Source of the DNA: an uncultured Ruminococcus sp.
GTDB lineage: Bacteria > Bacillota > Clostridia > Oscillospirales > Acutalibacteraceae
Direction: 5' to 3'
Assembly: GCA_905235715.1 (NCBI GenBank)
Contig: CAJONB010000017.1
Location: 1 to 33,630, forward strand
Length of the DNA stretch: 33,630 nt
Position 1 is the stretch's first letter. Every line of letters starts with the position of its first letter. Under the pieces are notes generated by a model. The model was not told where the DNA came from. It saw nothing but the letters and a program-made list of their open reading frames with translations, and did not search any database. This document shows positions 27,385 through 33,630 of the stretch, piece after piece. A program made the translations under genes and the position numbers.

Positions 27385-29729
27385 TACGCGCCTCCCGCGA
27401 GGATGAATATTAAATGTACTACGGATGCGGCGACCCATGCGATAGCGCATTGCCAGACGATAATGCCCGCCGCCCATTTTGCGCCCAGCTCACGCTTGAT
27501 GGAGGCAATCGCCGCCACGCACGGCGTGTACAGCAGCGAGAACACCAACAGCGAAGCTGCCGCAGCGGGAGCCATCATTACAGCCGCGTTCTCGCCTAAG
27601 AGGACTTTCATCGTTGATACTACGCTTTCCTTTGCCATAAAGCCGCTGATCAGCGAGGTGCAGATACGCCAGTCGCCCAGCCCGAGCGGCGCCATGATCG
27701 GCACGAACAGTCCCGCAATCATCGCAAGGATGCTGTCCTCCTGATTATCCACCAGATTCAATCGCAGGTCAAAGCTCTGCAGCAGCCATATCACGATGGT
27801 TGCAATCAAAATAACCGTGAACGCCCGCGTCAAAAAGTCCTTTGCCTTTTCCCACAGAAGCTGCATGACATTTTTCAGCCCGGGGAGCCGGTAGCTCGGC
27901 AGCTCCATGACAAACGGAACCGCCTCGCCCTTGAAGAGCGTTCCCTTCAAAAGGAACGCCGCCAGAATTCCAATCAGGATTCCGAGCAGATACAGGCCCG
28001 TCATAATCAGCGCCTTGTGCTGCGGGAAGAACGCGTCGACAAAAAAGGCGTAAATCGGCAGCTTTGCCGAACAGCTCATAAACGGCGTCAGCAGAATCGT
28101 CATTTTTCTGTCGCGCTCGCTGGGTAAGGTTCTGGTCGACATGACCGCGGGAACGGTACAGCCGAAGCCAATCAGCATGGGGACGATACTTCGTCCCGAC
28201 AGACCGATTTTTCGCAGCAGCTTATCCATGAAGAACGCGACGCGCGCGATATAGCCGCTGTCCTCCAATAGGGACAGAAAGAAAAACATCGTCACGATAA
28301 TCGGCAGAAAGCTCAGTACGCTGCCCACACCCTTGAAGATTCCGTTAATCAACAGTCCGTGAATGACCTCGTTGACGTTAGCGGCGGTGAGCGCCCGGTC
28401 GACCACATTCGTCAGCGCTTCGATTCCCGTATTCAGCCAGCCCTGCAGGGTGCCGCCGATGACGTTGAAGGTGAGGAAGAACACCGCGCCCATAATCAGA
28501 ATGAACATCGGGATTGCTGTCCACTTGCCTGTCAGGAGCTTGTCGATTTTATCGCTGCGGATGCTCTCCTTGCTGACCTGCGGCTTGGTGACAGTCTGCG
28601 CGCAGACCTTGCCGATAAAGGAAAAGCGCATATCGGCGATTGCCGCGCTGCGGTCAAGTCCGCGTTCCTTTTCCATTTGCAGGACGATATGCTCGATGGT
28701 TTCTTTCTCGTTTTGGTCGAGCTTGAGCTGTTCCATAATCAGCGGGTCGTTTTCGATCACCTTGCTCGCGGCGAAGCGAATCGGGATTCCCGCGCTTTTT
28801 GCGTGATCCTCAATCAGGTGACAGATACTGTGAATACAGCGGTGGATTGCGCCGCCGTGATCGGATTCGTCGCAGAAATCCTGTCTCAACGGCTTTTCCT
28901 GATAGTGAGCGATATGTATCGCGTGTTTCACAAGCTCGTGAATACCCTGATTTTTAGCCGCGGAAATCGGCACGACAGGTACGCCGAGCATTGCTTCCAT
29001 TCCGTTGACGTCGATCGTGCCGCCGTTTGCGTGTATCTCGTCCATCATATTCACCGCGACCACCATCGGAATATTCATCTCGAGCAGCTGCATCGTGAGG
29101 TAGAGGTTCCGCTCGATATTGGTTGCGTCTATGATATTGATGATTGCCTGCGGCTTTTCATTCAGCACAAAGTTGCGGGATACGATTTCCTCGTTGGTGT
29201 ACGGCGACATCGAATAAATGCCCGGCAGGTCGACGACTAAGGTGTCGGGATGCCCTTTGATCATTCCGTCCTTGCGGTCGACGGTAACGCCGGGGAAATT
29301 GCCGACGTGCTGATTCGAGCCTGTGAGCTGATTGAACAGCGTGGTCTTGCCGCAGTTTTGGTTTCCGACGAGGGCAAAGGTCAGCGTCGTTCCCTCGGGG
29401 AGCGGATTACCGCTGCCCTTCGGATGGTACTTGCCCCCCTCGCCGAGTCCGGGGTGTTCTATCTTTTTCTTCTTTGTCTTTTGTTGGGGATTCGCCTTTG
29501 CCTCGGCTACCGGCTCAATTTCGATTTTTTCGGCGTCGGCGGTGCGGAGCGACAGCTTGTATCCGCGTATTGACAGCTCCATCGGGTCGCCCATCGGAGC
29601 GTATTTCACCAGCGTGACCTCCACGCCCGGTATCACGCCCATATCCAAAAAATGCTGCCGCAATCTGCCTTCGCCGCCAACCGACAGGATGATTGCCGAT
29701 TGACCGATATTCAACTCTTTTAATGTCAT
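27384..29729 (-). CDS. feoB: Ferrous iron transport protein, FeoA-FeoB fusion
   Basis: N-terminal FeoA-like domain, then 'GNQNCGKTTLFNQLTGSNQHVGNFPGVTVDRK', 'DLPGIYSMSPYTNEE', and FeoB membrane motifs ('GCTVPAVMSTRTL'). Confidence 0.95.
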   Translation of the reverse strand: MTLKELNIGQSAIILSVGGEGRLRQHFLDMGVIPGVEVTLVKYAPMGDPMELSIRGYKLSLRTADAEKIEIEPVAEAKANPQQKTKKKKIEHPGLGEGGKYHPKGSGNPLPEGTTLTFALVGNQNCGKTTLFNQLTGSNQHVGNFPGVTVDRKDGMIKGHPDTLVVDLPGIYSMSPYTNEEIVSRNFVLNEKPQAIINIIDATNIERNLYLTMQLLEMNIPMVVAVNMMDEIHANGGTIDVNGMEAMLGVPVVPISAAKNQGIHELVKHAIHIAHYQEKPLRQDFCDESDHGGAIHRCIHSICHLIEDHAKSAGIPIRFAASKVIENDPLIMEQLKLDQNEKETIEHIVLQMEKERGLDRSAAIADMRFSFIGKVCAQTVTKPQVSKESIRSDKIDKLLTGKWTAIPMFILIMGAVFFLTFNVIGGTLQGWLNTGIEALTNVVDRALTAANVNEVIHGLLINGIFKGVGSVLSFLPIIVTMFFFLSLLEDSGYIARVAFFMDKLLRKIGLSGRSIVPMLIGFGCTVPAVMSTRTLPSERDRKMTILLTPFMSCSAKLPIYAFFVDAFFPQHKALIMTGLYLLGILIGILAAFLLKGTLFKGEAVPFVMELPSYRLPGLKNVMQLLWEKAKDFLTRAFTVILIATIVIWLLQSFDLRLNLVDNQEDSILAMIAGLFVPIMAPLGLGDWRICTSLISGFMAKESVVSTMKVLLGENAAVMMAPAAAASLLVFSLLYTPCVAAIASIKRELGAKWAAGIIVWQCAIAWVAASVVHLIFILAGGA

Positions 29730-29778
29730 TTGATTCCCTCAATCTCATACGGTTTGCTTATGCTAATCTGTCCTTGCA

Positions 29779-29807
29779 ATTATACAACATCCGTCAGTGG
29801 ATTTCAA
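29779..29807 (-). promoter_or_regulatory. Putative sigma-A promoter of feoAB
   Basis: Minus strand TTGAAA - 17 nt - TATAAT. Confidence 0.65.
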
Positions 29808-29908
29808 TAGGAAAAGCAATGAAACACACGGAATCTGAATTATACTAATATTCAATAAAAAGATTTAAAGAGATATTAGCGGAAAATTTCACAGAGCGCG
29901 GCGGAGGG

Positions 29909-30040
29909 CGCAGGCAGGCTGGCGCCTGTCACTTTTCGGGGTCCCCGACACGCCCCGCGTGTTGGGGAAAGGAGGAGCCGCCACACGAGCACGAGAGTGG
30001 TCATGCCTGACCGCTCTCAGCAAGTTCGGCGAGCGACGAC
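29909..30040 (-). repeat. 132-bp multi-hairpin repeat A, copy 2 (inverted relative to copy 1)
   Basis: Reverse complement matches 17772-17903 with 7 mismatches and no gaps. Confidence 0.92.
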
Positions 30041-30133
30041 GACAATAAAGCTATGCGGAATTTTCCGCAATAGATGTTAAAGGATTTTATGGAATATTAG
30101 TATTAGTCATCAAAATGAGGTAAAGGATACGAA

Positions 30134-30224
30134 ATGTCATTCTGAGCAAAGCGAAGAATCTTAAAGTACTCACCTTTCAGTCAGATTACACATGATAGGT
30201 GTAATCATATTGGATGGTTTGCAC
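30134..30224 (-). repeat. ~91-bp repeat B, copy 2
   Basis: Reverse complement similar to 17981-18072. Confidence 0.8.
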
Positions 30225-30256
30225 GATAAGATCCTTCGCTGAAGCTCAGGACGACA
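30135..30256. repeat. MITE-like element with the TGTCATyCTGAGC terminal inverted repeat, containing module B
   Basis: tgtcattctgagcaaagcgaagaatctt...aagatccttcgctgaagctcaggacgaca. Confidence 0.7.
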
Positions 30257-30262
30257 CTCAGA

Positions 30263-30294
30263 GGGGCTGTCACATTTCTTAGTGCGACAGCCCC
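30263..30294. repeat. GGGGCTGTCGCA hairpin repeat, copy H3
   Basis: ggggctgtcacatttcttagtgcgacagcccc, immediately downstream of the 30333 gene. Confidence 0.85.
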
Positions 30295-30332
30295 GGGTTG
30301 GGAATGATAGAGCGTCATCTATCAGGGGATAT

Positions 30333-32930
30333 TCATTTGTTTTCGGTAATGATTCCGTCAAAGGGGACGTCGGAGTTCCAGCAGCAGATATCCGCAACGC
30401 TTTCGACCGAGATTTGCGGTATCGCGCAGAATGCGAATACAATCGGCGCGGTCGGCTCGGCAATCGGCACACCATTTTCATCATAGTTGTTGGTGTTGAT
30501 GACGGAGGGATTTGTGTACAGGAGCTGATTGCCGACGAGCGCGATGTCGTAGAGGTCCGCCTTTGAACTGTTGTCGTTTCCCTGCCCGATCATGACGAGC
30601 ATGGCGTTTTTTGCAAAGAACGCACTGTCGTAGATTTCCTCTTTATCAAAGCCGGGCAGGAAGCGGTTGAACTCTGCGCGGCTTCTGAGCAGCAGCAGCC
30701 AGCCTTCATCGCTGCTCTGTAATCCGAAGCGGTTCCAATCGTTATACGTGTACGTCGGAACCGTTACCGTCAGGGGTGTTGACTGCAGGGGCCTGCAAGA
30801 CCATCCGGCTTCAAAGACGCTTGACATGGTAGGGCGGGAGGTGTACGGAGTAATTTCCGATTGCGGCACGCCGACGGTGTAGGTATCCAGCGACCGGAGA
30901 TGGATTTCGTATACGCCGTCAAGGTCGCTTTTCTTGATTTTCAGAATCTCGCAGGAACGAAGCGGCGTTTTGCTGCTGCTGCCGGCCATTGTATCCTCGG
31001 TAACATATACCTCGAGCGATTTTCCGTCGGTATATACGCTCATGATGTGCGCGGACTGATACGGGTGGATATATTCAAATATCAGGTAAGCATAATCCTC
31101 AAAGGGATCTTCGCTCTCATCGGAGGGAACAAGTACGCCGTTTTGATAGATGACAGGTCGGGTGGGAAGAGCTATGTCGGGAGCGAAGTATCTCCACTGA
31201 GTCGGGTTGTAAGCAACGCTTGCAATATAGTCGGTAGAAGCAGCTTCGTCCAGCCACTCGCTGAGGCTGTATTCTGTATACGAATACAGCTTACGGAAGT
31301 TTTCGGGATGGTCAACTGTCTCAGACGAAGGAATGATTTTGTTCCAGTAGGAGCCGTAAGTGGTGAGATTAACTTGACTGTAGTCGGGGTCGTCCCAGAG
31401 AGCGGTGCTCTTGACGCCCGAAAATTCACTGCGCTTGACCTTTTGCACGTCATAGTATATGTTAGATGCCGGTAACGCCACCATCTCGGGGTATCCCACA
31501 TCGGCTTCGCCGTACAGGGTATCGCCCTTGACGGCAAGATTCGACAGACTTAATGTCATATTGTAATTGCCGAGTTGAAGCACCAGTACGACAAGGGCGT
31601 TTTCTTTAAAGAATTGCTCGTCATATTCAGAATAGCTTTGATTCGGTAACAGCTTCAGTAATTGCTCCTGATTGTTGACAACAGCGAGGTAGCCGACGAA
31701 AAAGTCATTTTCACGCATTTCTTCCGGGACGATTTCAGAAAATGCAGGATTCTCGATATCGTTATATTTACCGCAGAAGGCTTTCTCCGACTTGATAAAG
31801 CGGAAGCCCTGCGCCACGGCGTCGGCGGGTCTTGGAAGAGGTTTCTTATAACTCACGGCGTTGACGACCATATCCAAAATTTCAGGCTCGACGCGCGTGA
31901 TGTTGATTTGAATATCCTTGATATCGTCAAGAAACGCCTTGGAGATTTCGACACACGCAAAGCGGTGACAATCGACGCTCGGAAATGCTTCCGGATTCAC
32001 ATAGCTGAAATCGACGTTCAGCACTCCTTCGCTGTCGATAGACGCGCCCTCGAAGGTCAGCGGATAGCCAAAATTCGGATTCAGCGCAAGCAGACAGCTT
32101 TTCTCGAAGAAGCTGTCGTCATACGCGTCGAGAATCATTTTTTCGTCCTCCTTATCGGGGTTGAGCTGAGAGAGGCCGGTCACGATGTATTTTTCCTGAT
32201 AGCTTTCGCCGTTATCGAAAATTTTTGCGTCCCATGCGAGCTTTGCGTCAAGAAAATTCGGCAGCTCGGCAATCGCGCGCTGAACCTTTGTCGCGTCAAC
32301 AATCGTGAAGTCGCCGTCGCGGTCGTAGTCGGTCGTGTTATAAACGGGATAGCCGAAGAAATAATCTGTCGATATGATTTCCGCAAAGGGATTCTCCTCC
32401 AAATCGGCGATAAAGCGCTGCATACGCGTCGCGTCGAGGATGGTCAGCATACGGTCACGGTCGGCGTCGCCGAGCAGCTGTACGCCGCACTCGGCTGCCG
32501 TGCCTCCGCTGTCCGGCGCCATGCCGTTCCATGCGTCGCGCAGACCGCTGAAATCGCGGCTCCATGCGTCGGTCAGGTCGTAGAACGCGCCGGATTTTAC
32601 GTCATACACGCCATAGCCGCTTTTGAACGGCTCGCTGTTGACGTTCGCCCAAATCAGCTTGTTGCCGACGGCGGCGAAATGATAATTCGGCGCAACGTCC
32701 TCTGGGTTCAAATCTTTCAGCCCACCGCGGAACAGTACCCAGTCATCGGCGCTGTACAACTCGGCGTAGTAATACTGTTCGGGCTGATAAATCGTTTCGT
32801 CAAGCTCCATGTCGTTGAGAAGCAGCTTGAACTTGTCCTCGACGCTCAGATCCTTTGCCGCAGAAACGGTCAGCGGCAGACAGGAAAGCATCAGAATGGC
32901 TGTCAGCAGGATAGAAAGAATTCGTTTCAT
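30333..32930 (-). CDS. Secreted protein with internal dockerin-like domain and three copies of a 'YDxxFFxKNALLVL' module
   Basis: Signal peptide MKRILSILLTAILMLSCLPLTVSA; dockerin-like 'GDADRDRMLTILDATRMQRFIADL...TDYDRDGDFTIVDATKVQRAIAEL'; RBS AAAGGAG. Confidence 0.85.
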   Translation of the reverse strand: MKRILSILLTAILMLSCLPLTVSAAKDLSVEDKFKLLLNDMELDETIYQPEQYYYAELYSADDWVLFRGGLKDLNPEDVAPNYHFAAVGNKLIWANVNSEPFKSGYGVYDVKSGAFYDLTDAWSRDFSGLRDAWNGMAPDSGGTAAECGVQLLGDADRDRMLTILDATRMQRFIADLEENPFAEIISTDYFFGYPVYNTTDYDRDGDFTIVDATKVQRAIAELPNFLDAKLAWDAKIFDNGESYQEKYIVTGLSQLNPDKEDEKMILDAYDDSFFEKSCLLALNPNFGYPLTFEGASIDSEGVLNVDFSYVNPEAFPSVDCHRFACVEISKAFLDDIKDIQINITRVEPEILDMVVNAVSYKKPLPRPADAVAQGFRFIKSEKAFCGKYNDIENPAFSEIVPEEMRENDFFVGYLAVVNNQEQLLKLLPNQSYSEYDEQFFKENALVVLVLQLGNYNMTLSLSNLAVKGDTLYGEADVGYPEMVALPASNIYYDVQKVKRSEFSGVKSTALWDDPDYSQVNLTTYGSYWNKIIPSSETVDHPENFRKLYSYTEYSLSEWLDEAASTDYIASVAYNPTQWRYFAPDIALPTRPVIYQNGVLVPSDESEDPFEDYAYLIFEYIHPYQSAHIMSVYTDGKSLEVYVTEDTMAGSSSKTPLRSCEILKIKKSDLDGVYEIHLRSLDTYTVGVPQSEITPYTSRPTMSSVFEAGWSCRPLQSTPLTVTVPTYTYNDWNRFGLQSSDEGWLLLLRSRAEFNRFLPGFDKEEIYDSAFFAKNAMLVMIGQGNDNSSKADLYDIALVGNQLLYTNPSVINTNNYDENGVPIAEPTAPIVFAFCAIPQISVESVADICCWNSDVPFDGIITENK

Positions 32931-32974
32931 GTTTTTGCTCCTTTCTATAGGCTCCCTTGCGGAAAGGAAGATTT

Positions 32975-33630
32975 TTAGTCGGTAAATTCAACCAGATTGA
33001 CAAAATCCGATAAATCGGACTTATTCAATTCATAGATGACAGTGTAGATTTGCTCGGGGTTCTCGCTGTCGGTCGTAATATAGTAGCCGACAGGCTCGTT
33101 GTTTCCGATACAGAGCGTGCCGCCGTCCATATACGCGTCCTTGACGGATTTGATCCAGTGGTAATTCGCGTCGCGGTTCATGTGGATGTACAGCGCGTGG
33201 GTCTTGAAGTAGCTGTCGTCAAAGCGGCTGTCGTCCGTACCCGTCAGGCGGATGAACTGCTTGCGATTACACACCAGCGCGGAGATACCGCCCTGCTTTC
33301 CCGGCGGGGAATAGGGGAAGGATTTTGCATTGTAATAGGTGTTGTAGCCGTTTGCAATACAGCGGATGGAGATTTGCCGCGCGGAGGATGTCAGCGGATA
33401 GCCGCTTTGGATACCGCCATTGTAGGGGAGATAGCTGTCGGCGGTGAATACGGGAGGCTCGGTTTTCGGCGGCTGTGTAGGCGCTACGGTCGGCTGAGGC
33501 TTCGGGGCTTCGGTCGGAACAGCAGGCTGTGCCGGCTTCGGCTTTACGGTCGGCGAAGTACGGCGCGGTGTGGTGGGAGAGGTTGTTTTCTTTTCTGCCG
33601 GAGCTGCTTTATTTTTCTCTGAGGGAATTA
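32975..33630 (-). CDS. C-terminal part of a secreted/cell-surface protein with a Pro/Thr-rich linker (5' end beyond the window)
   Basis: Minus-strand frame is open from the right edge: ...APAEKKTTSPTTPRRTSPTVKPKPAQPAVPTEAPKPQPTVAPTQPPKTEPPVF...ISALVCNRKQFIRLTGTDDSRFDDSYFKTHALYIHM... The track shows only the last 99 aa. Confidence 0.8.
   Translation of the reverse strand, partial: IPSEKNKAAPAEKKTTSPTTPRRTSPTVKPKPAQPAVPTEAPKPQPTVAPTQPPKTEPPVFTADSYLPYNGGIQSGYPLTSSARQISIRCIANGYNTYYNAKSFPYSPPGKQGGISALVCNRKQFIRLTGTDDSRFDDSYFKTHALYIHMNRDANYHWIKSVKDAYMDGGTLCIGNNEPVGYYITTDSENPEQIYTVIYELNKSDLSDFVNLVEFTD

Noticed and set aside
28359-29240. 293-aa plus-strand ORF
   Set aside because: Antisense to FeoB; shadow ORF.
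31662-32978. 438-aa plus-strand ORF
   Set aside because: Antisense to the dockerin-containing secreted protein, which has a signal peptide and RBS.

Overview
The window looks like Clostridia/Ruminococcaceae-type chromosome (inferred from protein families and Gram-positive-style RBSs). (1) The left edge carries the 5' part of a minus-strand IS4-family transposase. (2) About 0.6-17.1 kb is a Gram-positive Pel-like exopolysaccharide locus. It contains a GGDEF diguanylate cyclase, a GEMM-I-like cyclic-di-GMP riboswitch with an overlapping intrinsic terminator, an SDR-PelD fusion with a degenerate GGDEF and retained RxxD I-site, a PelE-like protein, a DUF2194/PelA-like protein, PelF, PelG, CotH, a VTC-domain protein, DUF4956, a DUF4832-like lipoprotein and an HD-GYP protein. 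The locus therefore carries predicted c-di-GMP synthesis, RNA sensing, protein sensing and degradation together. (3) About 17.3-27.2 kb holds two small STAS proteins, a flavin reductase, a MATE transporter fused to an RsbW-like ATPase domain, a stand-alone A-T-C NRPS with a non-canonical A-domain pocket, a membrane-anchored type-B carboxylesterase and an MscS channel. (4) About 27.2-29.7 kb is a FeoA-FeoB fusion plus a Cys-rich FeoB-associated peptide. (5) About 30.3-33.6 kb holds two minus-strand secreted proteins that share a repeated module, one with an internal dockerin. Mosaic non-coding repeats occur between genes from 17.6 to 30.3 kb, including a 132-bp multi-hairpin unit present as two inverted copies with 7 mismatches.
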